A stretch of DNA of 30,639 bases from Funneliformis mosseae (GCA_910592005.1 CAJVPP010000519.1:1-30639), one strand, 5' to 3'; numbered from the stretch's first letter, positions 1-14,659 are shown. Numbers and translations: made by a program. Notes: generated by a model not told the origin, from the sequence alone.

Positions 1-566
1 TAAGGTAATATACTATAAAAATTTAACCAAATAAAGTTTATATATTACACATTAATATAAAGCAAAAATCTTGATTTTGGTCAGAAGGTCTGAGAACCTC
101 ATTTTCCTAGCAAAGAACCCATATATAAATTCTATAAAAGAAAAATGATTGATATTCACGTGATCAGAATATCTTATCTGGAGGTAAGGGGTAAATGCTT
201 ATAATAAATTGATATTAGGTAATATATGTTATTGCTCATATTATTATTTTAATTAAACAATTTGTTTTTATTTTAATTAAATAATTTATATGTGTATATT
301 ATATAAGTTTTTATTTTTTAAAAATAAATTTACAAATAAAATTTATTAAATTATATTATTAACTTATAAGATAAATGTAAGTAAATAATAAATTTATTTT
401 TTTTTGTGATTTTTTTAAAAACTTTTTATTTTTTAAAAGATTTAATAAGAAAGAAAATAATAATTAACTTATCCTTATAATTAATTTTAAGTTAGTATTA
501 TAAAATAATATAATAATATTTTTATTATACTTATATTAATAAATAATCAAAATTATATTTAATATA

Positions 567-738
567 CAGTCAACCTTTATTATAATAAACTTTATGTCTT
601 AGACCTCAACTTCACTATAATGCTATAGTGAAGATTTTAAGAGATTTTATTGGCTAATTTGCTATAATAAGAGTATTTTTATTATATTTGTTCAAAAAAT
701 TCGTTATATCAAGAGTTTGTTATATCAAAAGTTAACTG
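567..738. mobile_element. Tc1/mariner (pogo-like) MITE, about 172 bp
   Basis: The element begins CAGTCAACCTTT and ends in the near reverse complement AAAAGTTAACTG, so it has terminal inverted repeats of which about 20 outer bases are recognisably paired. It is flanked on both sides by TA (565-566 and 739-740), the target-site duplication of Tc1/mariner elements, and CAGT-type ends are typical of the pogo/Tigger/Fot1 branch. Inside is a perfect 10-base palindrome pair (610-619 and 624-633, loop ATGC). There is no coding capacity, so it would be a non-autonomous copy that depends on a transposase elsewhere. That the ends are pogo-like is recalled knowledge; the repeat and the TA flanks are seen directly. 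Confidence 0.6.
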
Positions 739-2772
739 TAATAATATTTAACTAATAACTAAATATAATTGATTATTATTATAAATTGAACTAAAATTTT
801 AATTTTAATAATGCAAGTATAATAATTATAATACAATTCAAATAATGTAATAATTTTTAATATATTATATAAAAATAATATATTTAAACATTATAATAAG
901 AAATGTAAATAAAACTTAAACATAAAATTTTTTACTTAAATACACTTGAATATTGAAAAATTAATAAAATTAATATCAAAATCTAACAAAAATAATAAGA
1001 GATTATTTATTAATACTTGTAATTAGTATTTTATTTGATAAAAAAAAATATTTAGCAAGAAATACTGATGCAGATTATTATAAAAGTAGTTCTTAGATTT
1101 TATATTAATCTCACAACTTTTAGCAAAAAAAAAGTATATTTGTTATTAATGCAAAATAATTTGTGTTTCAGCTATCAATCCAGTTTTCAAGAAGGTAAAT
1201 AATCTTCTTGAATATATCATCAGAATTATTATTAGATTCCTTATATTTAAGTTTGTTTTAATATCATCTTTGAAGTTTTTTGAATTCTTCTAAACTTTAA
1301 AATACTAAATATTTCCCATTTCCAGTTTATGTATTAAAGGTCTTATAGCTGCTACACATGTACAGAATCACTAGCATTCCTCTTCTTATTGTTCTTCAAT
1401 CCTACAAATACTTAATACCTTTCATTTACAAATAGCTGACCTTATCATTTTACCTACTCTAATAAGATTTCTTTAGGAAGAATTCACCGGTACGATAATT
1501 GCTCTAAATTTTGCAACCAAATTTTGTGTAAAACATTTCAAATCTATAGTGGAACTACTTCTAAGATTTCGGTTAATAAATTTTCCAATTTATTTGTATT
1601 CTGTAACCTTGTTATTACTTTCTCTGATTGTGAATCATAATAATATAAGGTTAAATTTACTACAAGTCGCATTATCAAAGTTATGCTGACTCACCAGTTA
1701 ATTGCGCGTTGCAGGTAGTTTATACTTTTAATTTCATATAATTATTACTTTTCATATACTTGAAGAATAAAATAATAATAATCTTAAAAATAATTAAAGG
1801 ATTAAATACGAAGAAAATTTTGTCTAGGAATGACTGAAAGAAAAAAAAGGTTATGAATATGTTTTGAAAATAAAGATTCATGAGTAGCGCATTTCTCGAA
1901 CTGGAATGGATCACAAAAGGTTCAGGAGAGTGACGCATTTCAGTAAATGAGAAATTGATAAAAAGGCATATTCTCATGAAGAAAGAAAACTATACATCAT
2001 AAATAAGCGTCTACTTACTGTTAGCCATTAAAAAAAATCAAAAAATGACAAGACTAGAGTTTAATCAGTGTGAAATTGAATTCAAACCAAAAATCTTTCA
2101 GATTTAATTCAAACCGTTCAAAGTTTTATTTGATTGGTTCTTATTCATTACTCCAAATGAAAGGAAAGGCATTAGCATGAGACTTGGAGTGCGATAAGAC
2201 TGTTTGTACAAAATCGGTTATGAAATTAAGCTCTATAAAAACCGTCATTTGATAAATCAAACACGAATGCTAAATTCATGGAACTCGATAATTTGGATAT
2301 TTAACGTTTGTACGTGAATTCTACGCAATGTTTCGAATATATTAATTTAATAAGTTTCTCACATCTGATTCGTGATATTATTAACTTGTGTATGCCCCCG
2401 TCTTTTCATAAATTCGAATTCTTCAGTCGGTTAAATAGTATATAAACATCCTTTATTTTCCAGAAGATAAAGCCCAAACTTTATTATTATTTTTTCGTAA
2501 GAAACTTATGATAACAGATTTTATTTTTAAACTAAATTCGCTTTCAATTTTATGAAATTTATAATTTATTGAAAAATATCGATATATGCCAAATTTTGAA
2601 ACCTTTAAATAGTGCAATATATGTATAAATAGTATTCATTTGCAATAAGTTCACATATCAGTTTTTAACGTTTACCAAAGTACTGTATATGAAAATTTAC
2701 AAAAAAAAAGAAGAAAAAAGGATTCATTCATTATTCAAGGTTAATAACTGAACGAACACTACAAAAAAAAAA

Positions 2773-2788
2773 AGAGAGAGAGAGAGAG
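2773..2788. repeat. (AG)8 microsatellite
   Basis: Eight AG dinucleotides follow an A-run, immediately downstream of the stop codon of the minus-strand dehydrogenase gene, so the tract would read CT-rich in its 3' untranslated region. Confidence 0.8.
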
Positions 2789-2791
2789 ATG

Positions 2792-5105
<2,314 letters not shown>

Positions 5106-5680
5106 TTTTTTTTTTTTTTTTTTTTTTTTTTTCAAAAACGATCTTTTCACGTTTAAATATTTCAATTTTCAAGTTTTTAACTAAACCGTTTTCTTCATAA
5201 TCTATATTTCTGACAATATCCGAAATGGTTGAATGCATCAACAAATTTCTTTATTTCAATTTCAACTTATCAGAGATGGCAGAAGACACGTCAAAAATGT
5301 TTCCTCATTTAGATAAGCCAAGGATAAATCATTTAGCAGGATATAGAACTTTTAATAGTTAACCACCAATAATTCGTTTTCGCTTAATTTTTGAAACTTT
5401 ACAGGTTATCTCGAAATTGAACAATGAAAGAATAACTTAACGTTTCGAATTTAATAACAGTATAACAGTATGTTAGTTTCGGTTCAAATATTCGAATAGA
5501 GAATCTAAAGATATTCAAAAAAAGTATATTCAGTATATTTTGACCAATAGTATGTATGGCATATATATCGGGGCGTTACACAGTATAAGTTATAAACTGA
5601 TTGGAAAATCATGTAATATGATATATAAATTGTAGTATAAAAAATTTTTATCACAAAAAAAAAAAAAAAAAAAAATCAAC
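5106..5680. promoter_or_regulatory. Divergent promoter region between the dehydrogenase and IMP3 genes
   Basis: The 575 bases between the two start codons must hold both promoters. A T28 run (5105-5132) places 27 A residues directly before the dehydrogenase ATG on its transcript strand, and an A21 run (5655-5675) ends five bases before the IMP3 ATG. TATA-like sequence lies at about 5620-5640 for the plus-strand gene. No transcription start can be fixed from sequence alone. Confidence 0.5.
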
Positions 5681-6545
5681 ATGGTCCGAAAATTAAAATA
5701 CCATGAACAAAAATTACTCAAGAAGGTTGACTTTCTTCAGGTAACCGAATTATTTCATTCTTGCATTTATTTGTCGACAATTTTTTTATAACTAAATCAT
5801 TTTTTTTAATATCAGTGGAAAAATGAAAATAATATAAGAGAAATAAAAATCATTCGTCGTTACCATTTACAAAAACGAGAGGATTATCACAAATATAATA
5901 AATTATGTGGTTCAATAAAAAAACTCGCTAATCGTATATCTTTGTTAGATCCAAGGGATCCCTTTAGAAATAAGCAAGAAATTGCGTTACTGGATAAACT
6001 GTACTCGATGGGACTAATCACCGGTAAAAAACAATTTAGTCAAACTGATAAAATTAATGTTTCAGCCTTTTGCAGGTGAGTTTCATTAAAGTACGAGTAG
6101 GTAGGTAATAAGTTTTTGTGTATGATGAAGGGGGTTAATCATTTTTCCCATAGACGAAGGTTACCTATTGTAATGTGTCGATTAAAAATGGCCGAAACCG
6201 TTAAGGAGGCCGTCACATTTGTTGAACAAGGTCATATACGTGTTGGTCCTGAAACAATTACTGATCCAGCCTATTTGGTAACGAGGTAATTTTTCAATAC
6301 TTTTTAAAATAATTCCATCATTGTACTGTATTAAAATTTAACATATTTTAATTTTTACTATTATATTTTTAGAAATCTTGAAGATTTTGTAACTTGGGTA
6401 GATACTTCCAAGATTAAACGAAAGATTATGAAATATAATGACAAGGTAACTCTTAATCTTTTTGCGAGAAAGAATTTTTTTTTTTCTTTTTCTTTACTAA
6501 TTCAACTCTTTAATTTATTAGCTTGATGATTATGATTTATTATGA
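5681..6545 (+). CDS. IMP3: U3 small nucleolar ribonucleoprotein protein Imp3
   Basis: Five exons: 5681-5740, 5816-6075, 6154-6285, 6373-6445, 6522-6545, all GT-AG and in phase, giving 182 residues; human and yeast Imp3 are about 183-184. The N-terminus [19 protein letters not shown], the central LDPRDPFR and the S4-type RNA-binding segment ([20 protein letters not shown], about residues 125-145) are diagnostic, as is the C-terminal LDDYDLL. Imp3 belongs to the uS4 (Rps9) family and, with Mpp10 and Imp4, helps U3 snoRNA pair with pre-rRNA during 18S maturation in the nucleolus. It is transcribed away from the dehydrogenase gene. A 21-base A run lies just before the start codon. Confidence 0.95.
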
Positions 6546-8046
6546 ATTTTTAGCAATTTTAATACGTGACGATATTAAATAATGAATTTATATAAATATT
6601 AAAATAGTTAATATAAACAGGGCTAATAAAATAGTTAAACAAACCACCAAAACGATAATCGAGGATTTTTTTTTTATTTCTTAGAGGAAAACAAAATAAA
6701 TTCAAAAAAAAGAAAATAAAGAACTTAAAAAAAAAAAGAGAGTACTAAAATTCTTTTCTTTAAAAATCAATAATTTGTTTCTCTAACCCACGCTCAAAGA
6801 AAATTATATAAATGATCGAGATAATTGCAAACAAATGAAATAACGAATGTTATTCCACGATTTCGAACTTGAACAAAAAATGGCAAGATGTAAGGAAAAC
6901 TGATCAGGAAAATAACAACCAATAAAAAATATACCACCATAACCCCAAATCCGTTAAAAATCAAAGTATAAAAAAAAGGAAATATACAAAACTAATCACT
7001 ATTAATTTCTTTAAAAATAGAAAGGAAAAAAAAAAAGAATACTAAAAATCCACTCCTCTCTTCTAGCAAAGGGAAAATTCATATTTTTTTAAAGATTAAA
7101 AATTCACAAAATTCCACAAATAAACTAAAAAAAAAAAAATAATAAAAAATAATAGTAATCTTTCATTATAATTTTAATTCTTCCCCTAATTAATAATTCT
7201 TTGCTTATCTTATCCAACCGAAAAAAATTCACAATAAAACTTATATAAGAAAATAAAACATAAACTGTATAATAAGAAATAATAAATTATGTACAAGGGA
7301 AAAAAATCGAAGGAAAAGAATGTATTAAGGAAGTTTAAAAAATTTTTTTTTTCTTTTTTTTTTTTTTTATAGAAAAAGCAAGATAAAAGTTATGTACAGA
7401 AAAAAGTAGAAGTTTGCAATAATTAGGAATGAAAAGTATTATAAAAGCATCAATTTTTTTGTGGTGTCAACACCCACATTGATGTAAGTTGATTGAAAAA
7501 TAAAATGGTTTACAAAATAAATTAGGAATAAAGTAAAGGATGGGTGAATTATAATTTTATTTTTAAATGGAAAAAGGAGTAGGAAAAATGAATAGAATGT
7601 ATTTAGAATGTTTGGTATGTGGATTTTCTGTGAGTAAGTAAGTACCAAGTGTCTATAAAAAAAAAATTTTTACAAAATTAGGCAAGTAACATAGAAAATT
7701 AATAAATTCAGTAAAGATTGAAAGAAAAGCAGAGATGGATTTACAGTATATATGTCTATTATAGGAAGGAAAAAAGGGAAACTGAAATGGATAGGGATAG
7801 GGATAGGGATAGGGAAAGGGAAAGGGAAAGGGAAAGAAAAAAGAAAAATAGAATAAATAGTTCATTATTTTTAAAAAAAAAAATATTTTGATATATAATA
7901 ACTTTTGAACCGTAAGATATTTCTACATTGTGGTAAATTGAAAATTGTAGAAAATACATAACAAATCAAGTACAATAAATTTATTATTCACATCAAGTTT
8001 AAATTCACTTGTTATATCAGTATATTAGTAACTTAAGAGGTATTCG
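6546..8046. other. Convergent 3' intergenic region, purine-rich, no gene seen
   Basis: This 1.5 kb lies between the stop codons of IMP3 (plus) and the NYN gene (minus). The plus strand is strongly A/G-biased with many A-runs and a T17-like tract near 7345-7370. No reading frame shows coding character; the short ORFs consist of low-complexity translation. It holds the GGG hexamer array listed separately. It would supply 3' untranslated regions and poly(A) sites of both genes. Confidence 0.6.
7789..7835 (+). repeat. GGGATA/GGGAAA hexamer array with G-quadruplex pattern
   Basis: Seven GGG runs (7794, 7800, 7806, 7812, 7818, 7824, 7830) are each separated by exactly three bases (ATA, ATA, ATA, AAA, AAA, AAA). 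This exceeds the four G-runs needed for an intramolecular G-quadruplex on the plus strand. The array is a simple tandem repeat in two sub-blocks. It lies in the 3' flank of the NYN gene. Confidence 0.85.
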
Positions 8047-9388
8047 CTACATATCACATCCCAACTCTTTGGCAAACCAATCCAAAAAGACGACGTGGTA
8101 TAAGCCTTGCCATTTGCTCAAGAACTTCTTGTTCAAGAAGTTTTGACTCAATTGGCGTTGCCAACTGATAACCTCAACTTTCCAACCGCGTTCCAAAGCC
8201 TTGATTATACATTTGTGGAAACCTCCTTGGAAATATTCCGCATCTTTTCCATCGCCACTAGCGAGGACCAAAGTAGCTGGAGCATGATGATCCAACAAAG
8301 ATTCCAAGATCTTGAGATGGAGAAGCTCATCAACACATTGTTCTTTTTCCATCTCGAATTGTTGAGGTGGTTGTTGATAATCATTTTCACTAAGGTCATC
8401 CAAACTTGATCTTTTAACACGCTTTAAAACAGAAACTTCGTAACCAGTTTGAGCTGCTTGTTCAAGCGGTTGATACAATGGTGAGGAAGCTACTAAAACT
8501 CTACGTGCGATATTCCTTCCACGTTCTAGAATTGTGAAGAGAGCATCATACTCTAATGCGGGTTTTTGTCTTTGACCCGAAGAAGCTTTAGGATTTTGCG
8601 TCCGTTTTATATATTGTTGCTGCTTATAGTATGCCAAGAATCCAACCAAGATGTTGGAATTATCGATGAAAACGTGGATAGGGTCATCCGATATCTTGAT
8701 AGGAATCGGAACCCTAAAACGGATCTTTGCATCGTATTTCTCTGAATTATTTACAACCAAAGCTGAATCTTTTTCTTTATTATACCTGGATGAAAGGTTT
8801 ACTCGAGTAGATTCGTTAAAATGGACCTTTTTAACGTTATCAACATGCTATTAATGATAATCGTGAATGTTAGTATGCTCTCCTTATGGTAATATTTTAA
8901 CGCCTCAGTAAACTAAACCTTACCGTTTTAACGGCCACGTCAGTTTTTGATTCATTCGCATTCGTGGTTTTTTTGCCCTTTTTCTTCTTTGACGTCCCTT
9001 TCTCTTTGCTAACTGTTACAATACCTTCAACTTTTTTCTTTGGTGGTTGTTGCACCGACTTGTGCACTTTCTGCTCCGTGACTACTATCTCTTCCTCGGA
9101 GGAATATTCAGAAGAAGAAGAATGGGGTAGCCGTGGAGGTTGCTTTACTTCACCTTCTATTGATTGACCAATATCTACAATGGGCGTGGAGGTTATGTTT
9201 GGATCACACCATTTCGCTTTTTCGCCCTGTAGAAACAGCCATAACCCTCCGAAATCTCCTAGATTTTGATCATTTTGTGTTGTTTGATTTTCCAAATATG
9301 ACCATAGAGGTAAATTATTTGAGGAACTTTTGGATGTAGCAGCACGTGATGACGAGGATTGAGTTTTTGGTTTCTTCGAGTGTGTCAT
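8047..9388 (-). CDS. NYN (PIN-like) domain protein, putative RNase
   Basis: Two exons, 9388-8924 and 8847-8047, joined in phase; the 76-base intron starts GTAAGG and has a perfect TACTAAC branch site about 20 bases before its TAATAG end. The product is 421 residues. Residues 1-155 are low-complexity (Ser-rich, an acidic SSEYSSEEE stretch, a Lys-rich stretch GTSKKKKGKK) with one conserved-looking island, LGDFGGLWLFLQG. From about residue 200 a NYN fold is visible: strand VFIDNSN with Asp216, then RRVLVASSP, Asp327 in CVDELLHLKI, and LASGDGKDAEY with Asp353 and Asp356. These acidic residues match the metal-binding set of LabA/MARF1-like NYN nucleases. The C-terminal part, GWKVEVISWQRQLS to WFAKELG, completes the domain. 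The RNA target is unknown, and the tail past residue 410 is short. Confidence 0.85.
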
Positions 9389-10645
9389 TATTTTATTCTA
9401 CTGTACAGTTTTTCTTTTATTTTTATTTTATTTTTTTTATTTCTAAAAAAGAACTACAACAAAAAAATACCGACACCACTAACTAATAATTAGGAAATAT
9501 GAAAAAAATAGAAATAATAATTTGTTAACGAAAAAATGTGGAGTTTGTTTAAATTCTTACTGGGTATTTATATACTTATCAATGTGAATTTTCCTATTGT
9601 ATCTTATAGCTTGGGTATCACCGTGAACAAAGAATTTATATCTTTTAATCCCCTGAACTACTTTAAATACCACGAATTTTACCCCAGTAACTCTTTTAAT
9701 TTATACAATTTTTAATTAAACGATCAGCAACAATCGATTATGATCAGGCTTAGTTTCTAATCTAACGGTGTTTTTTAACTTTTGGTTTTTTTTGTTGTAG
9801 TAATGTTAATACACGTGATGTGGATGAACTATATTTGGCATAGAGCTACCTTGAACATTTTTCTCTACATGAATCGAACATTCGTTCATTCTGTTCTGTT
9901 AAATTCTTCGATTTGGGACAAGAAAGATTCCATAAAAAAAAATTGGTAAGTTGGTCAAAAGAATTACAAACCTAAAAACGTAAGGTTAATAAAAAAAAAA
10001 AAAAAAATTTCATTTAAATTTACCATTTTCTTTCACGATAACAAGTTTAATTTATTTATCCCATTTAACATCTGTTTGTACATTTCAGCCAATTTTTCAC
10101 AATACAATGTTAACGTAATTCGTTAATTGCGGTTTCACCATTTTCTCAATGAACCGAAAAAGTTGACAAAATTTGTCACCAATTAGGTAGGTTATTATTA
10201 TAGGACGTGACCTTTTGTAGATTTACAATGACTCATTATAATAATATTATATCTTATTATATATTATTACATACATTTCGAACGAAAAATTTTCTAGTAT
10301 GTTCTAATTATATCTTTTGATCATCTTATTAAACACAAGTCCCATCATATATTTATAAATAAATAACACTTGTTTCTTTTTTCCTTTTAATTGGGTTATT
10401 TTTCTCATCATTTGATATTTTAATTAAACTTGAAAGAGTTGAATACTCGAGATGATTTTCAAAGAAATAAATACGAGTGACAAAATTTATCAATCACAAT
10501 TAGATATGCTTCGTCACATGAGTTTCACATGATTAGCTTCTGATTGGTTAAATATTTTATTCAAAAAAAAAAATTATATCGAGATTTCTTCCCTCTTTTT
10601 CTTTTTTCGAACCTGGTTTGGTCGTTAAGTGGTCATTATTACAAA
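9389..10645. other. Divergent intergenic region between the NYN and eL42 genes
   Basis: No gene is seen. The stretch separates two start codons and so holds both promoters. A 23-base pyrimidine-only tract at 10585-10607 (C/T, mostly T) lies about 40 bases upstream of the proposed eL42 ATG and resembles the pyrimidine-rich start regions of ribosomal protein genes. The rest is AT-rich with several A- and T-runs. Confidence 0.5.
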
Positions 10646-11643
<998 letters not shown>

Positions 11644-11881
11644 GTTATTTGATATCTGTTTTTACCATAAAAAGAGTGAGATGTTATTGCTTGGGCTCAA
11701 GGATTTACTTTTTTTCATTATTTGAACATAAATATTAATAACAATTTTTTGAAATAATAAATTGTTTTGTAATTCACAACTAAAAATTTTTAATCATTAA
11801 CTTTGAAGCAAATTACAATGAATAAAACTTAATTAATTTTGTATCTAAAATTTACTTGACCATTTATTTGAGATATAATCA
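11644..11881. terminator. Shared convergent 3' region of eL42 and HEN1
   Basis: The two genes end 238 bases apart on opposite strands. AT-rich sequence with AATAAA-like words (for example near 11755 and 11820) would serve poly(A) addition of the plus-strand transcript; no exact cleavage site can be fixed. Confidence 0.4.
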
Positions 11882-13347
11882 TCACCCCCAACCTTTATCA
11901 TCTTCACCGTCTTCACAATTCCATCCATTATTAGAAATTTGCCATTCATTTGTCGCAACGGGTGTTGTAACCCAATTTGGTTGTTCTTCATGAGAGGACG
12001 AATTCTCACCGTCATCATCATCATAATTATAAAATTGCCATTCATCCGTTTCGGTAGGCGTTTTAACACACACATCCTCATCATCATTAACTTTGGTATT
12101 TAATGGATATTCCCTATGTACAATCATTTCTTCATTATTATTCATTAATGTAAAGTCTGGGCTTGATCTCAATACATCAAGTAATTTATTTTGAGTTTGG
12201 CAAAGTTGTCTCATTTCATGAATATCCCAAATCTCTTCAACTCTAATACGATTTGATTCAAATTTCTCTTGTCGTGTACGTTTATCATCAGCATCATCAT
12301 TCGTATAACCATCTAACACTCTATTGCATAGAAATTGTAAATAATAATGAAGTCTTGAAAGGATTTCTTCGGTACTTTTTTCTGGCTCATTATAATAAGG
12401 AAATTCGATTGTCTTGACGAGATTATACTCTCCAAATGTCGCAAACAATGGCTTTGATGATGGATTTAAATCTCGAAAAATTGCAATTTGTGTGGCGGTT
12501 CCTATGGCTGGATCACCATCTTTTATCGTTCCAACTCCTGTAAATTCTACAGAATAATTATATTTTTCTGCTCCAGAATTTGCCCTTTGTTATATAAAGA
12601 AAAGGATATCTAAATAAATTAAACCAATTAGATAAAATTGACAAGAAAGTAATAAAACAATTTCTTACCATTCTTGAAATTCACGCCTTGTCCATTCAAA
12701 ACGATGATCTTCGATTCTTAACGTAGCTTCAGGTGTTCCATATTTTAATTGTGGAAAGTAGACATTGAATTCTACGTTAGGTGTCGAAACTATTACAATC
12801 TTAGGTTTATAAGTACCTAATACTATATCAAAGAATTTATTTAACACGGGTGGATCAACATGTTCTATTCTTGTTTAAAGGAAAAAAAAAAAGAAGATTA
12901 ATGAAATAAAAAAAAGTATATATTTATATATATTAAATATAAGTATAGATTAATAAAAAAAAAAATTTGTTGCAACCTACACTTCCATACAAATTAATGC
13001 ATCAAAACCAAGTAATCTTTGATCTGCCACATCGATGCTTCCTGATAAATTGAGTAATAAGAAAAATTAAGTGGATTGATTCACGAGAATTAATAGAAAG
13101 TCATGTTTCAAGTTGCACCTTGATATATATCTACAGTTAATGGAGTAAGCCTCAAGAATTCGTGATCATATCTCCAAGGAGAACAATCCATCACGGTTGT
13201 TTTAAGCGTTTCATGACTTATATCAACGCCAGCAAGTTGCGTAATTGGTGCCTTTTCAGAAGGTTGGACAAGAAAAGATAAAAGTGCTCCCTCTCCACAT
13301 CCAAAATCAAATACCTAATGGTAAAATTTTACATGTTTGGTAAATTC

Positions 13348-13382
<35 letters not shown>

Positions 13383-13506
13383 GGAAATTAATTATCAATA
13401 CCGAAGTAATTTCATTATTTTGTAAAGTTTCAACGACAAATCTTCGTCTTTGTCTCCATAATGGTGGGTCAAATAAAACTAAATTATTATCTTCTCCTGC
13501 TTCCAT
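11882..13506 (-). CDS. HEN1: HEN1-type small RNA 2'-O-methyltransferase
   Basis: Five exons, 13506-13402, 13314-13119, 13041-12981, 12869-12669, 12584-11882, join in phase to 421 residues. The SAM-binding motif I VFDFGCGEGALLSFL is at about 36-50, followed by the acidic LAGVDIS. The HEN1 signature is complete: EVIEHVD gives Glu120, Glu123 and His124, STPNVEFN follows, and IEDHRFEWTRREFQEWA gives His176; in Arabidopsis HEN1 the equivalent two Glu and two His hold the catalytic metal. The enzyme methylates the 2'-OH of the 3'-terminal nucleotide of small RNAs and protects them from tailing and decay. The plant La-like and dsRNA-binding parts are absent, as in animal and bacterial forms. The last about 110 residues are an acidic, Trp-containing tail with two similar repeats (PTETDEWQFYN, PVATNEWQISN) and no known domain. 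Intron 1 holds a T17A18 palindrome. Confidence 0.92.
11899..12054 (-). other. Acidic two-copy repeat tail of HEN1
   Basis: Within the last HEN1 exon the encoded tail contains two similar units, one reading TPTETDEWQFYNYDDDDGE and the next TTPVATNEWQISNNGWNCED. Both put a Thr-Pro/Asn-Glu-Trp-Gln core before an acidic run. The coordinates are approximate. A regularly spaced Trp in an acidic, disordered context resembles short peptide motifs that bind other proteins (Argonaute hook-like GW/WG peptides are one possibility), but only one WG pair is present, at the very end. Confidence 0.4.
13348..13382. repeat. T17A18 homopolymer palindrome
   Basis: Seventeen T followed directly by eighteen A inside intron 1 of HEN1 form a perfect self-complementary tract able to make a hairpin or cruciform in DNA and a hairpin in the pre-mRNA. 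Confidence 0.85.
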
Positions 13507-14659
13507 TTTTTATTTAACTAACTTTAGAAGACGAAGTATTTAATGGGAATTAAGAGAAAAAAAAGGAATTAAAAATTTTTTTTTTTTCTTTTTTTTCTTT
13601 GGTATCTATTTATATCAATGATTTCGTGTTTTGAGGCGGAGAAATATTTTGGAAATCTTTCCTAACATAGATATTAATAAAACAGATTAGGATTATAATA
13701 TAAAACTATTATTTATCAAAATTAATATAAACTATAAATTATTCTTTGAATGTCTAATTTAATAATTATTATATTAATATTATTAATATCATTATTTCTT
13801 ATTTTTATATTTTTATCTAAATAATAATATAGATTTTAATCATATAAAACCACTAATTTTATTAGATTATTACATAATAATTAAAGAAATAATTATTATC
13901 CCTTCAACTGTTTTACCTTCAAATTTATAGGCAATTTTATTTATTAATTACAATCATTTTTAATTATTTTTAAATATTTTAAAATATATTATTAAAAAAT
14001 TAATACTTTTATAATAAATTTTATAATATTTTCTAAGTAAAAATTAAAAAAAAAAAAAATAATGTAATTAACTAGTGATTTTTTAAAGATAAATAATTAA
14101 TAAATTATTATAAAAAAAATTAAAATTTTAAACTATATATCTTGCTATTATCAATCTCAGAAATATAAAAATAATATCATTTAATAGATTTTAATGTGAT
14201 AAATCCAATAAATTAAATTTTATATTTTTATAATTATTTAAATAATAAATTATTTTTAAAAATTAAAAAATTAAAAATTTAATATATGCTGTATGCCTTC
14301 AAAATTAAGCACCCTTTTTTTGCTATAGAGATGCTTAATTTTAAGTACTAACAAAATTGCTAAATTTTCAATCTTAGAAGCTATGTAAAAATAATAAATG
14401 CTTTATATTTCTAACACGTTTCTTTTAGAGATCATATAAAAGAATCTGTAAAATAAGTTTTGCGAAAATGGATATAATTTAACGATAATTCTGAGTGTAT
14501 TAATAGTAAATGATAATAATGATAATAGTAGTATGATGGTGATGGTGATGGCAATCATTAATAATGATGAAAGAAATATTGATGGCAAAGAATTCTTTTA
14601 AATAAAATAAATAAAAAATATTGAAATTTATAAAATATTTAATAAATCAGGTTTGTTTT

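Larger units (their letters stand above)
1..2791. other. AT-rich region without a confident gene
   Basis: No convincing gene is visible here. Bases 1-1050 are very AT-rich with poly(A)/poly(T) runs and hold one short inverted-repeat element (567-738, listed separately). Bases 1100-2700 have a more mixed composition. Short open stretches occur on both strands near 1490-1680, but neither gives a recognisable domain or a chain of splice sites. An (AG)8 run at 2773-2788 lies just past the stop codon of the minus-strand dehydrogenase gene. Confidence 0.6.

Noticed and set aside
1720..1977. 85-codon minus-strand ORF
   Set aside because: It is dominated by Phe/Ile/Lys low complexity from AT-rich DNA, with no domain or splice support.
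7789..7835. Telomere-like repeat
   Set aside because: The unit is GGGATA/GGGAAA, not the TTAGGG permutation GGGTTA, and it sits between genes; a simple tandem repeat explains it.
7653..7959. Minus-strand ORFs reading Phe-Pro/Leu-Ser/Tyr-Pro repeats
   Set aside because: They are translations of the GGGATA/GGGAAA array in different frames, without coding features outside it.
8107..9339. Plus-strand ORFs of 67-100 codons over the NYN gene
   Set aside because: They are antisense shadows of the two NYN exons, which show clear domain motifs on the minus strand.
11845..12087. Met-rich 80-codon minus-strand ORF
   Set aside because: It is the shifted frame of the acidic last exon of HEN1 (GAT repeats read as ATG).
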